A stretch of 64,000 nt of DNA from Colwellia psychrerythraea (GTDB lineage Bacteria > Pseudomonadota > Gammaproteobacteria > Enterobacterales > Alteromonadaceae). Positions 34,482-43,607 of the stretch are shown here, piece after piece; within the stretch, counting starts at the first letter, position 1; each line of letters begins with the position of its first letter. A program made the translations under genes and the position numbers. The stretch covers positions 62,001 through 126,000 of the forward strand of contig NZ_JQEC01000004.1 in the NCBI RefSeq assembly GCF_000764185.1. Direction: 5' to 3'. The notes under the pieces were generated by a model. It did no database searches. It was not told the DNA's origin and worked only from the letters and a program-made list of their open reading frames with translations.

Positions 34482-34520
34482 TTTTCTGCCTATTTCATCT
34501 TATCGCAAACGGAGTTTGTT

Positions 34521-35156
34521 GTGTTTTTATTATTTAAAGAATTAGTATTGCCCTTTATTTTGGTTTCATTGTTGTCAGCAGGTGTTATTACCACTATTAA
34601 TATAGACTTTTTCTTCTTAGAGAATAATTTGTCTGAGCGTTCACTCACTGAATTATTTCAACAGTTATTATTGTTAGCTAGTATTGCTATTTTTATCTGG
34701 TCATCAATTAAAGTTGAAGAATCACGGACATTGTTTGTGTTGGTAGCGGGATTTTTTGGTTGTATGTTTTTACGAGAGCTCGACTATTATTTTGACATGA
34801 TAGTGCACGGCTTTTGGCTGTATCCAACATTATTATTAGCAAGTTTAGTGATAACCTACAGTATAAAAAACAACAAACATTTAATAAGTTCTGTTCGGTC
34901 ATTTAGCCAAACCAATGCTTATTTCAATATTTTGGTGGGTCTAGTGATTATCATGATTTTTAGCCGGCTATTTGGCTCGGGTACACTTTGGAAAGAAGTG
35001 ATGAATGATGATTATCACCATATTTACAAAACCATTATTCAAGAAGGTTTAGAACTATTTGGTTATGTATTTGTATTTATTGGTTCTTTTCATCAGTTAA
35101 GAAACGTTAAAAACAATCATCAACTTGAAAGTAACTATTTACCTCTAACTAGCTAA
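34521..35156 (+). CDS. Uncharacterised multi-spanning membrane protein
   Basis: A 211-residue protein with GTG start and CGGAG seven bases upstream. Six hydrophobic helices can be seen (about 8-30, 45-62, 70-90, 95-112, 133-150, 175-192), with ELDYYFDMIVHGFWLYPTLL in the middle. It is 39 bases after the MlaC-like gene and ends in a strong terminator, so it is probably in the same TetR-controlled unit. No family recognised. Confidence 0.7.
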   Translation: MFLLFKELVLPFILVSLLSAGVITTINIDFFFLENNLSERSLTELFQQLLLLASIAIFIWSSIKVEESRTLFVLVAGFFGCMFLRELDYYFDMIVHGFWLYPTLLLASLVITYSIKNNKHLISSVRSFSQTNAYFNILVGLVIIMIFSRLFGSGTLWKEVMNDDYHHIYKTIIQEGLELFGYVFVFIGSFHQLRNVKNNHQLESNYLPLTS

Positions 35157-35182
35157 TAGGCTTATCACCAGTAGTACATTTA

Positions 35183-35217
35183 TTGCTAGTCGTTGTTACC
35201 TTAACGACTAGCAATTT
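35183..35217 (+). terminator. Terminator after the membrane protein gene
   Basis: A perfect 12-bp stem (TTGCTAGTCGTT 35183-35194, AACGACTAGCAA 35203-35214) with an 8-base loop followed by TTT. It closes the MlaC-like/membrane protein unit. Confidence 0.75.
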
Positions 35218-35353
35218 AACCTCCTCAATTTTCCCTTGCTCGATACTCTACCTCTTAATTTATTCTTTGGGCATATTGCTCAATAACAAATCATTGTAAA
35301 TATAATGTAAAAGCTTTAATCTTTTATTTACGTAATAGCCGTGATAATTGTTA

Positions 35354-35908
35354 ATGAAATTTTTAATAAGTTTATTGAGTATTATTATACTTTTGGGCTG
35401 TTCTGGTGAAAGTACTTCACAGGATAGAATAGCCGAGCAAAGTCCCCAAAAAGAAGTGGTAAAAAAGGAATCAGAAATGTTAGGGATATTTGGAAAAGAT
35501 GAACAAGTAAAGTATGTCATTTCTTCACCATTAAATGGTGTGCTTGTAAGGGATGGGAAGGCACTCGCTAATGCTAAGATTATTCGTCGTTTAAGCTGGA
35601 GTGGCAATGATGTGGGGGTAATTGATGAGTATTTAACAGATGATGAAGGGTATTTTGATATCCCGATGCATGAAGAGTCTTTATCACTAGGAAAATTAAC
35701 TGAGTTTGTTGGAAGCATAACTTTATATATAGAGACTATTGATGATGACAATTTTTTTTATCATAGCTCTAAAAGAAGCCCTGAAATATATTCAGATACA
35801 GAAGCTCATTTAGAAGATTTAGTGTGCGATATGGCGCAAGAAGAAGAACTAGTAGATATATCGAGAGTTGGCATTTTTTCTCGTTGCAAATGGAAAGGTA
35901 TGCCTTAG
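35354..35908 (+). CDS. DUF6795-type lipoprotein
   Basis: About 184 residues with a lipoprotein signal (MKFLISLLSIIILLGC). The mature part has ISSPLNGVLVRDGKALANAKIIRRLSW and a YLTDDEGYFDIP stretch, matching the carboxypeptidase-regulatory-like DUF6795 domain. An in-frame TTG at 35348 is possible, but the ATG is preferred. It lies 42 bases before a class 3 lipase gene. In such pairs the lipoprotein could be an accessory or protective partner of the lipase, which is inference. Confidence 0.75.
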   Translation: MKFLISLLSIIILLGCSGESTSQDRIAEQSPQKEVVKKESEMLGIFGKDEQVKYVISSPLNGVLVRDGKALANAKIIRRLSWSGNDVGVIDEYLTDDEGYFDIPMHEESLSLGKLTEFVGSITLYIETIDDDNFFYHSSKRSPEIYSDTEAHLEDLVCDMAQEEELVDISRVGIFSRCKWKGMP

Positions 35909-35950
35909 GAATTTAAAGAGAATAAAATCAAATAAATTAAAGGATTAATA

Positions 35951-37114
35951 ATGAGTAATGAATTAAAGCCAGAGTTAGCGGCAAGCGTTGCAGATAAAGT
36001 TTATGCGGTAAATAGCGGTGACTCGATCACTTATAAAGCTTTTTTAGCGAATAAAATATTTTCTTCAATTACAGATTCTAAAGTGACCTTAAACGCTACT
36101 GTTGGCGGGAAACTTTTGCTTTCTGCTAAAGATGGCTTTGGTATTTGCTCAATGGGGGGAAAGGGATATGAAGATGATTTATTTCTAATTTTTCGTGGTA
36201 CTACAACTGCTAACAATAAAGCTGACTTTGTTACTGATGGCAATATAGGCTTAACTCGTTCAGGTACTGGTCATATGGTTCATGTTGGCTTTAATGACAC
36301 CTTCAACAGTATGTTACCGCAAATAAAATCATTCTTAGCAAAAAATAAAGTTACTGGCACTGTGCATTGTATTGGACATAGTCTTGGTGGTGCGGTTGCC
36401 TCATTAGCGGCAGATTGGCTAAAGAAAAAGGCCGGTAAAAGTGTCAAACTTTATACCTTTGGTGCGCCAAGAGTTGGCACCTACTTTTTTGCTAAAAGTA
36501 CCACTGAAAACCTTAACCTTGCAAATATTCATCGGGTTTATCACCAAACCGACCCTGTGCCTATGGTGGCATTATTTCCTTTTATGCAAGCTCCTTATAA
36601 TTCAAGTGGGCACTTTCTCCCCTCAGCTGAGTTAGTATTTAGTGGTGCAGCACACAAAATGGGTAAGTATCTTGAATCTGTTAACAATAAAAGTTGGAGG
36701 GCGTTAAATAGCGTTCCGGATGAACCTTACGATGTTGAGTGGGCCATTGAACAGTGGTTGAATTCTAAAAGGTATACCAGTGCAGATTCCGCTACCTTTT
36801 TACGCTGGGCAGAGTCAGCGTTAATTTATGTGTTGAAAAAAATTGGTATTAGTATTGTTTCCGCACTACAAGGAGCTGTTATGGGGGTCGCGACACTTGC
36901 AGATAAACTTGCTTATATTCTTTCTAAGGGAATAGATTTAGCAGATAATATTAGTTATTGGGTTATACGTTTTATGAGGCGTATTATGCAAGCTTTAGGT
37001 ATGAAAGTTGCCAAGTCAAAAGATGAATTAACCAGAAGTATAATTAGAACCGCTTTATTACGTTTAACTCGAAAAAACTATGATAATGCACAACGTGCAA
37101 TTAGAAAGCTTTAA
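35951..37114 (+). CDS. Class 3 lipase-family protein with helical C-terminal tail
   Basis: A 387-residue alpha/beta hydrolase of the lipase_3 family. The nucleophile is S144 in GHSLGG; D201 (HQTDPVP) and H221 (SSGHFLP) complete a plausible triad; FRGTTT (81-86) is the usual oxyanion strand. Residues 270-387 add amphipathic and hydrophobic helices (ALIYVLKKIGISIVSALQGAVMGVATLADKLAYIL) that could insert into membranes. There is no signal peptide, so export would need a specialised route such as type VI secretion; no such genes are in the window. AAAGGA precedes the ATG. Confidence 0.82.
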   Translation: MSNELKPELAASVADKVYAVNSGDSITYKAFLANKIFSSITDSKVTLNATVGGKLLLSAKDGFGICSMGGKGYEDDLFLIFRGTTTANNKADFVTDGNIGLTRSGTGHMVHVGFNDTFNSMLPQIKSFLAKNKVTGTVHCIGHSLGGAVASLAADWLKKKAGKSVKLYTFGAPRVGTYFFAKSTTENLNLANIHRVYHQTDPVPMVALFPFMQAPYNSSGHFLPSAELVFSGAAHKMGKYLESVNNKSWRALNSVPDEPYDVEWAIEQWLNSKRYTSADSATFLRWAESALIYVLKKIGISIVSALQGAVMGVATLADKLAYILSKGIDLADNISYWVIRFMRRIMQALGMKVAKSKDELTRSIIRTALLRLTRKNYDNAQRAIRKL

Positions 37115-37162
37115 TGAATCAATTACAGTTCATTAATTTAATACTGAAAGTAGGAGAGGTTA

Positions 37163-37336
37163 ATGTTTATTGTTAAATTGTTTGCCTCTTTTCTGCTGCT
37201 TTGCTGTATTTTTGTTGGTATTAGAAAAGCGGATAAAAGATCTCATAATCCAAACCATCACGCAATAGCTGAATATATGACTGGCTTTATTTTTGTGCTT
37301 TTACCACTCTGGGGATTTTATTACCTTTGGTGGTAA
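37163..37336 (+). CDS. Small two-helix membrane protein (57 residues)
   Basis: An open frame with AGGAGAGG shortly before ATG. The product starts MFIVKLFASFLLLCCIFVGI, has a basic RKADKRSHNPNHH loop, and ends with GFIFVLLPLWGFYYLWW: two membrane helices with a positive loop. Only 48 bases after the lipase stop and in the same direction, so probably co-transcribed. It could be an immunity-like partner, but no family is recognised. Confidence 0.55.
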   Translation: MFIVKLFASFLLLCCIFVGIRKADKRSHNPNHHAIAEYMTGFIFVLLPLWGFYYLWW

Positions 37337-37373
37337 GTTATTGTAGCTATTAATTCAAGCCATTCTTCAATTA

Positions 37374-38543
37374 ATGAATATCTCCTTAACAATGAATACA
37401 AAGCCATTATTTATCACTGAAGCTGTCAACAAACTCTTAACACAAAGTGATGTGCCAGCAACACTTACCATAGACCAATGTGCAATAGCGTTGGCTATGA
37501 GCATGACTTCCTTTCGCCGTAAACTTAGTAAAGAAGAAACTACCTTTAAACTTATTCAGCATAAATTTTTGAATGAGTTGTGTGTACATGCCTTATTAAC
37601 CAAAAATATTAGTGTGAACGCGTTAGTGTTAAAGCTAGGTTATTCAGAACGAGCCACTTTTGAACGCGCATTTCGCAGTAAATTCGGCATTACCCCTAAG
37701 CAGTTCCGAGAACTATCCCTTGTTGGTAATAACAATAGTAATCAACAAAGCTTAAGTGACATTGCTAAACATCTGCCACCTTTGCCAGATAGCTGTCAGC
37801 AGTTATTAAGCGAAAAGGATAAGCACAGCTTTGATGTGCAACAAGTGATAGTCATTGTTGCTAAAGATGCCATTTTCACCGGCCGTTTAATGGGGCTGGC
37901 CAGTAAAGCTATTTATGGGAAAACCCCCAACAATATTCAGGAAGCCATTAGCCGTAATTTAGGCATCAATACCGTGGTAAATTTAGCGGTTATTTATTCA
38001 GTTAAAGACGCATTGGCATTACATGTTGATCAAGGAATTATAAACCAATGTACAGATGCATTTATAACCGCGCCTAAATTTTTTCAATTGATACGAAAGT
38101 CAGCAGGCATTGATGTTAAGTTTGATATTGCGATTATCGAACAAGTGTTAGTATTTGCGTTATTAGGTTTGTTATTGTTGTGCCATAAAGATGCAGAAAA
38201 ACATCAATTGATAGTGCATTCACTTCAGGGGATTGATGATTTACATTTATTAAATAATCATATCTTTGACGTTATGGATATTAGTATTTTTGGCGCTTCA
38301 AGTTTGATGTTATCTTTATGGCATATCGATGCTAGCGTGATAAAGCAACTTAACCATTTAGATAAAGTGACTAAACAACAAACTAAAGCTAATAGGCGAG
38401 ATGAATTGTTATTATTTATGTTGTCTTGTTTGTACGCTTTAGCAACAGGGAGAACTGACCATAGTGACTTGCTGGAAAAAGCAGAGCTGTTAAACCTTGA
38501 CGGTTTTGCTGAGGTTAAAGCGCAGCTATTTTCTGAGAGTTAG
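37374..38543 (+). CDS. AraC-type HTH fused to an HDOD domain
   Basis: A 389-residue protein with an unusual order. Residues 25-120 form an AraC-like DNA-binding domain (MSMTSFRRKLSKEETTFKLIQHKFLNEL, then VLKLGYSERATFERAFRSKFGITPKQFREL). Residues 135-345 resemble an HDOD domain (HLPPLPDSCQQLL, VAKDAIFTGRLMGLASKAIYGK, ISRNLGINTVVNLAVIYSV). HDOD proteins are linked to signalling and lack HD phosphohydrolase residues. The combination suggests a regulator whose DNA binding is controlled by the HDOD module. A second ATG at 37392 is possible. Confidence 0.78.
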   Translation: MNISLTMNTKPLFITEAVNKLLTQSDVPATLTIDQCAIALAMSMTSFRRKLSKEETTFKLIQHKFLNELCVHALLTKNISVNALVLKLGYSERATFERAFRSKFGITPKQFRELSLVGNNNSNQQSLSDIAKHLPPLPDSCQQLLSEKDKHSFDVQQVIVIVAKDAIFTGRLMGLASKAIYGKTPNNIQEAISRNLGINTVVNLAVIYSVKDALALHVDQGIINQCTDAFITAPKFFQLIRKSAGIDVKFDIAIIEQVLVFALLGLLLLCHKDAEKHQLIVHSLQGIDDLHLLNNHIFDVMDISIFGASSLMLSLWHIDASVIKQLNHLDKVTKQQTKANRRDELLLFMLSCLYALATGRTDHSDLLEKAELLNLDGFAEVKAQLFSES

Positions 38544-38633
38544 TTTTTTTGAGCACTAGTTTTAGTGGAACTGGTTTAAGATAAATTAGTTTAGCCGTAG
38601 TTAGTTGCTAAGTTTATCTTATTTTGAGTAGGA

Positions 38634-38681
38634 AACTTTCTCAGCCACTCATATACAAGAGGGGGGCTGACCGAGAAAGTT
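38634..38681. terminator. Long hairpin between convergent genes
   Basis: AACTTTCTC (38634-38642) pairs with GAGAAAGTT (38673-38681), and inside it CAGCC (38642-38646) faces GGCTG (38665-38669). The loop ends in a G-run. No T-run follows directly on either strand, so it may be a terminator of moderate strength for the HDOD gene or a processing site. Confidence 0.45.
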
Positions 38682-38789
38682 ATAATGGGCGAGCATTATT
38701 TTTTTACAGGCGAATTACTGCGAGGTAAATTATTACTAAGTAAGTTACTACGGGTAAATTCGAAAGATTTGATACCGAGTTATCTTCAG

Positions 38790-39521
38790 TTATTTAGATT
38801 TATTATGCTGACGACGTACTAACAAGGTAAAAGCTAACATTGATAAGGCGAATACAGAGGGCTCTGGAATATCAGTTACGAGACCATTATTGACCTTTAC
38901 TAAAGAAATATTATCAAGTAATCCACCTAGACCATTTTGTTTGCCAAAGGCACCAAAACTTAAAGCCATTGTTTCAGACTGAGCCGTTAATAAAATGGAT
39001 TGTACTGTCCAGTTTTTATTTTTTTTACTTCTGCCATTAATCGCAAAGTTAGCTGTCATATCTAGGTCAAAATTTGTTGCAGCATCATACCAAAATACAT
39101 TAATACCGTTGTCGTTTTTCTTATTGGTACGAGGCTTGTAAGAAAACTCTAATAAATAGTCAGCGCCAATGGTGAGTGAATTAAGTGTTTGCGTCATTAC
39201 CGTATTTGATGCACCTCTGCGGTGAGAGTCAAGTTCAACATGTTGTTGACCATCGGTTGATTTAGTAACGATGTTTTTCTGCAATTCTATGCCATTACCA
39301 GCGGTTGTTACCCAACCTGGTAAGGTAGTAAAAACATCCCAGCCACGCTTTTTTCTTGCAAAATTTTGTAAATCTGTTTGATGAACTATACCTTGAGAAG
39401 TGGAGTTATCTGCAAAGGTTACTTGCTCAAAACTACCATTAGTGATTAAAGACGCACTTGCAATCGAGCTAGCCAGTAACAGGGCAATAGATAAAATTAT
39501 ATTGGTTAGTTTTTTTAACAT
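38790..39521 (-). CDS. PEP-CTERM sorted exported protein
   Basis: A 243-residue protein with a signal peptide (ending near ASASLITNGSFEQVTF) and a C-terminal PEP-CTERM sorting signal: IPEPSVFALSMLAFTLLVRRQHNK. The middle begins with NGSFEQ and ends with GLGGLLDNISLV, typical of DUF642-like beta-sandwich proteins that follow an N-terminal signal. The protein should be processed by an exosortase and displayed or released outside the cell; exosortase genes are not in this window. Confidence 0.83.
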   Translation of the reverse strand: MLKKLTNIILSIALLLASSIASASLITNGSFEQVTFADNSTSQGIVHQTDLQNFARKKRGWDVFTTLPGWVTTAGNGIELQKNIVTKSTDGQQHVELDSHRRGASNTVMTQTLNSLTIGADYLLEFSYKPRTNKKNDNGINVFWYDAATNFDLDMTANFAINGRSKKNKNWTVQSILLTAQSETMALSFGAFGKQNGLGGLLDNISLVKVNNGLVTDIPEPSVFALSMLAFTLLVRRQHNKSK

Positions 39522-39698
39522 TGGAAGCCATATAAATCACATTAATTTGACGCTAGTATAGAGTCTAAAAGGCTTTCAAAGTATGGCTAAAGTGTCCATA
39601 TTTAATGTTCACTCATAGTCAATAATATTCACTCATGTTAACAATAGCTGAGCCTTTTGTTATGCAAGGCAACAACGAAGCACTGCCTTGCCGTTTAG

Positions 39699-40637
39699 TT
39701 AGTTATTAAAAATAGATTGATAAATTTGATATAAATTCTCGCCAATATAGTTTGCTTCATGGGGAACATCAGCCATCTTTGATAACGTCACTGAAGCAAG
39801 GCAATTATTGTAAATAGAGGTAACAGTTTTACTACTGCTTGAAGTCACTCTAATATGCTCTTGGCTGCTAATACTTTCATCACAAGCATTTTTTTCGCGC
39901 CAAAGTTGAATGGTTTGATCAACAGACTTTATGCTCGTTCTAGTTCTGCCGTTGTAGGGCACTTCTTTATCAGAAGTACTGTGAAAGTGATGAATTGCTA
40001 AAGGCGTATTATTTTCACAAGCCAAAAGACTGCCTCTATATTGGCCCGCTAATGAAACAATAGCGCTGATTTGTTCTGGTATAACGCATGCCAGTTTATA
40101 AGCCATAAAGCCACCAGCAGAATAACCAAAGATATAAAGTTTGTCTGAGTTAACATTATGCTCAGCCCTTACTTTTGTTAGTAACTCATTTATATATTCC
40201 ACATCGCTGACATCATTATTGATTTCGGTGTTATTACTCAACCAACCCCAGGTGCTATCTAATCCCTGTGGGCTTATTGCCACGAGGTTCTGTTTACTTG
40301 CTATCATTGGAGCATCAAAAATCCCCATCACCTTACTGGCCTCTCCCGGAGAGCCATGTAGGAAGAGGGCTATGCCCTCTTTTTCATTATTGTCTTCTTT
40401 ATATAAAATAGCTTTACGAGAATTTATCTCTACACAGCTTGTTTTATCGCCTAGTTCAGTGCCTAAACACTTGCTCCCTCTAATTACCGGCCCCCCATCA
40501 ACGGGTGTTGTATCAGTTGATGAACCACCACATGCTGATAAAAGCGTGCTAGCCAATAATACGGGGATAACTGTTTTCATGGAGTCTGTCATTAATTGTT
40601 TATAAATTTTATAGATATTTTTCATTGAGTTAGCCAA
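39699..40637 (-). CDS. Esterase-type alpha/beta hydrolase lipoprotein
   Basis: A 312-residue hydrolase. A lipoprotein signal is visible (VIPVLLASTLLSACGGSS), so translation may begin at one of the internal ATGs nearer it. The core has ALFLHGSPGEAS (oxyanion region), the nucleophile in GYSAGGF, and HHFHSTSDKEVPYNGR, as in poly-hydroxybutyrate depolymerase/feruloyl esterase-like enzymes; a late DVPHEANYIG could supply the catalytic His. It is probably surface- or periplasm-anchored. The substrate is unknown. Confidence 0.78.
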   Translation of the reverse strand: MANSMKNIYKIYKQLMTDSMKTVIPVLLASTLLSACGGSSTDTTPVDGGPVIRGSKCLGTELGDKTSCVEINSRKAILYKEDNNEKEGIALFLHGSPGEASKVMGIFDAPMIASKQNLVAISPQGLDSTWGWLSNNTEINNDVSDVEYINELLTKVRAEHNVNSDKLYIFGYSAGGFMAYKLACVIPEQISAIVSLAGQYRGSLLACENNTPLAIHHFHSTSDKEVPYNGRTRTSIKSVDQTIQLWREKNACDESISSQEHIRVTSSSSKTVTSIYNNCLASVTLSKMADVPHEANYIGENLYQIYQSIFNN

Positions 40638-40751
40638 GTAAAGTAAATGTAACCCTAGCTTGAGAATAAGCCCCTAAAATGGCAATATACAAATGATAAT
40701 GGAATGGTGATTTTTTGGTAATATTTAATTTAATCAGGATGTTAGTTGGGT

Positions 40752-42875
40752 ATGGAATATGTTTTTAATGATTTTGTTCTTGATGTTAAGTCAAGCTCAT
40801 TAAGTCAGGGTAAAGTAAAGTTTAAGTTAGAGCCACGTGTTTTACAGCTATTACTGTATTTTTGCCAGCGGCCTAATCAAGCTATTACCAGAGATGAATT
40901 GATTAAAGCTGTATGGCAGGATCGCATTGTTGGTTATGCAGCAGTTAATCGTGCGGTAAGTGAGTTAAGAAAGGTCATTGAAGAAGAGGTTAGCGATCCT
41001 AAAGTTATTGTTACTGTCAGTAAAGTTGGCTACTTGTTTGACAGTCCAGTTAAAGTGCTAAATAGCTCAGCGCTTTTGAGTGATGAGAGCATAATATCTA
41101 CGGAGCCAAGTAATCATACTTTTGCAGATCAAACTATCTCTTGTGTAGAACATACTGCGGATGTTCTTAATGTTGATAACGACCAAAAAGGTGTTAATCC
41201 ACAAAGGTTTAAGTTAACAGCAGGTATTGTCGTTATTGTCTTTATTAGTATCCTGTTTTATTTTTTATCAAGCACTGCTACGACATCAACTCAGCAGATG
41301 AGTTTAACTATTGAAAAGCCGTTAACCAGCTTAAAGGGCACTTCTTTTAAAGGCGATTTATCACCAACAGGGCAAGATTTAGTCTTCTTGTATAAAGAGA
41401 AACCTAACGATGCTGTGCAAGTCTGGCTGAAAAAAAGTAAACAAGCTGCAGTGCCACTAACCCTTGATAATTATTATTATACCTATGTTATTTTTGCTGG
41501 CGTTGATTTTGTGCTCGCTTCTCGTTTTAACAATTTAAACGAAAGACAATGTGAAATAGTTAAAATATCGCTACGTAATAAAGGTGTAGAAAGGCTATTC
41601 AATTGCGCAAAACGAGCCATAACTAATTTAAGTTACCAGCAAAGTACCAATACCGCGTTTTTCAATTACCGCCGTAGCATCACTAGTGCATTTAATATTT
41701 TTTCTTATCAAATAGATAGCAAGAGTCTACAACAAATAACTTTTACCGATATAACAGCTGAGCATGGAGATTTTTCTTTAGCTCTATCTCCTTCAGGTGA
41801 AAGCCTTGCCGTTTTAGAGTATAGAGATCAACATCAAGCTTTATTGAAGTTTATTGCTGTAAATAGTAAAGCTAAGCAAGTGACCTTTGGACCTAAGGTT
41901 TCAGCCAATTCTCGTATTTCTTGGCTAAGTGAAGAGCAGTTATTACTAGCCGATGGCGATCGCTTACAAACTTTTGACTTAAATACTCAACAAATTTCAG
42001 TACTCGGTGTGAATACTAGTATTGGCTTTGCTAAAGCCCATGCCGAGAGTAAGCAAATTATTTTTGATAAAGGTAAGGTAATTGCCAACATCTATCAATA
42101 CCCGCTGGCAAATGAAAATACAGCCGGTAAAGCTGCAGTGACAAACTCTAGCTTTATCAATTATCAAATGCAGTTTGCTAATTTATCTAAGCAGATTACT
42201 TACTTTTCTACCGACAGTGGCGACTATGAAATTATGGTCAAGCCGGAGGGGGGGAATGCATTTAACACCGATTTCCCAGAGAAAATTAGTGTTATTGCTA
42301 ATCTAGATTGGTCTAGCAATGATGACTTTTTATTGGCAGGTATTAACCAACAATTATATCTATATGATATTAACAAAAACTCATGGCAGTTATTATTAGT
42401 TGATGAAACTAGTATTCATTATGTTCACTTCATTGATAAAGAAAATATTGCCTTTAGCTCAAAGCAAAGTGGTCAATGGCAAATTTGGAAAATGGAATTA
42501 GCGACAAAAGCGTTGACTCAGCTAACGACAAAAGGTGGTTATAGCGTGCAATTTTCAAATGATGCTGCTTATATCACTAAATATAATTCACTCGGAATTT
42601 TTAAGCTGAATTTACTAACGGGTGATGAACAATTGATATTGCCAGAGCATAAGATAACAGCCTGGAAAAAATGGCAGTTACGGGATGGAAAACTTTATTA
42701 TATAAACCAACAAAACTTGCACCAGCTGGATATTGAAACGAAAAGTGATAACTTACTCACTACATTTGAATTAAGAGCACCGGCCTCTTTTAGCATTTCT
42801 TTTGACCATAATCTTATGCAAAGAGAGTTACTCGAGTCTTCAAGTGCTAATATTTGGCTAACAAAATTTGAATAA
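40752..42875 (+). CDS. ToxR/CadC-like membrane regulator with beta-propeller domain
   Basis: A protein of about 707 residues. Residues 1-100 form an OmpR-type winged helix (FNDFVLDVKSSSLSQ, LEPRVLQLLLYFCQRPNQAITRDELIKAVWQDRIVGYAAVNRAVSELRKVI). One membrane helix lies at about 157-173 (LTAGIVVIVFISILFYFL). The periplasmic part carries repeated TolB/WD-like blades (SPTGQDLVFLYKE, SPSGESLAVLEY). Such one-component regulators sense the periplasm and act directly on DNA. I chose the ATG at 40752; a TTG lies six bases upstream. The target is unknown. Confidence 0.83.
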   Translation: MEYVFNDFVLDVKSSSLSQGKVKFKLEPRVLQLLLYFCQRPNQAITRDELIKAVWQDRIVGYAAVNRAVSELRKVIEEEVSDPKVIVTVSKVGYLFDSPVKVLNSSALLSDESIISTEPSNHTFADQTISCVEHTADVLNVDNDQKGVNPQRFKLTAGIVVIVFISILFYFLSSTATTSTQQMSLTIEKPLTSLKGTSFKGDLSPTGQDLVFLYKEKPNDAVQVWLKKSKQAAVPLTLDNYYYTYVIFAGVDFVLASRFNNLNERQCEIVKISLRNKGVERLFNCAKRAITNLSYQQSTNTAFFNYRRSITSAFNIFSYQIDSKSLQQITFTDITAEHGDFSLALSPSGESLAVLEYRDQHQALLKFIAVNSKAKQVTFGPKVSANSRISWLSEEQLLLADGDRLQTFDLNTQQISVLGVNTSIGFAKAHAESKQIIFDKGKVIANIYQYPLANENTAGKAAVTNSSFINYQMQFANLSKQITYFSTDSGDYEIMVKPEGGNAFNTDFPEKISVIANLDWSSNDDFLLAGINQQLYLYDINKNSWQLLLVDETSIHYVHFIDKENIAFSSKQSGQWQIWKMELATKALTQLTTKGGYSVQFSNDAAYITKYNSLGIFKLNLLTGDEQLILPEHKITAWKKWQLRDGKLYYINQQNLHQLDIETKSDNLLTTFELRAPASFSISFDHNLMQRELLESSSANIWLTKFE

Positions 42876-42910
42876 GCTAATAACAACTACCCCAAAAAAT
42901 AAGGAGTCAC

Positions 42911-43552
42911 ATGAACGTAAAATTATACTACATCCATGATCCCATGTGCAGTTGGTGTTGGGGGTATCGCCCTGTTTGGCATGCATTACTACAACATCTT
43001 CCGGCTTCAATATCTGTAGAATATGTTGCCGGTGGCTTAGCGCCAGACTCAACTAGTCCAATGCCTATTGCCCAAAGGCAGATGATTGAAAGCCATTGGC
43101 ATACGATTGAAAATAAACTAGGTACTCGGTTTAACTATGATTTTTGGACGGATAATATACCAAGACGTTCCACGTATAATGCTTGTCGTGCGGCCATTTC
43201 CGCCGATAAACAAGTTTGTCAAAAGGCGATGATAGATGTTATTCAGCAAGGTTATTACCTACGTGCTTTAAACCCTTCAGATCTTGAGGTATTAATCGGC
43301 TTGGCAAAAGAAATAAGCATGATGCAACCTGAGTTAGAATTAGATATAGCACAATTTATTGTTGATATTAGTTCTGCGGAAACTGAAAAAGAATTAACAC
43401 GACAAATTAGGTTAGCAAGGCAGTTAAGTCAGCAAGGTTTTCCTTCACTGGTGCTTGAAATTAATGGTATTCAGCAACAGATACCGGTTGATTACAGTAA
43501 TTATCAGCAAACACTGGCTGAGATAGTTGCAGCAATAAAAAAGCGATGTTAA
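42911..43552 (+). CDS. DsbA-family thioredoxin-like protein
   Basis: A 213-residue cytosolic DsbA/FrnE-like protein with the active site CSWC in YYIHDPMCSWCWGYRPVW (about 6-23). There is no signal peptide. The helical insert and RRSTYNACRAAISA are as in this group. ILEI-type cis-Pro strand corresponds to QGFPSLVLEING. It probably handles small thiol or disulfide substrates. AAGGAG lies six bases before the ATG. The stop codon forms the loop of a terminator. Confidence 0.82.
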   Translation: MNVKLYYIHDPMCSWCWGYRPVWHALLQHLPASISVEYVAGGLAPDSTSPMPIAQRQMIESHWHTIENKLGTRFNYDFWTDNIPRRSTYNACRAAISADKQVCQKAMIDVIQQGYYLRALNPSDLEVLIGLAKEISMMQPELELDIAQFIVDISSAETEKELTRQIRLARQLSQQGFPSLVLEINGIQQQIPVDYSNYQQTLAEIVAAIKKRC

Positions 43553-43562
43553 ACATCGCTTT
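43540..43562. terminator. Bidirectional terminator overlapping a stop codon
   Basis: AAAGCGATGT (43540-43549) and ACATCGCTTT (43553-43562) form a perfect 10-bp stem, with the dsbA-like gene's TAA stop as the 3-base loop. On the minus strand the stem is followed by T-runs, so it also serves the DUF5916 gene. Confidence 0.8.
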
Positions 43563-43607
43563 ATAGTTTATCTATGACCTATGTAGCTAGATACTTGGTC
43601 AGTGAAG

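Noticed and set aside
35260..35751. A 163-codon minus-strand frame over the DUF6795 lipoprotein gene.
   Set aside because: The plus-strand product has a clean lipoprotein signal and family motifs; the minus-strand product is Ser/Pro/Ile-rich without a domain.
40141..40605. A 154-codon plus-strand frame opposite the esterase lipoprotein gene.
   Set aside because: It is antisense to the well-supported hydrolase with GYSAGG and has no domain of its own.
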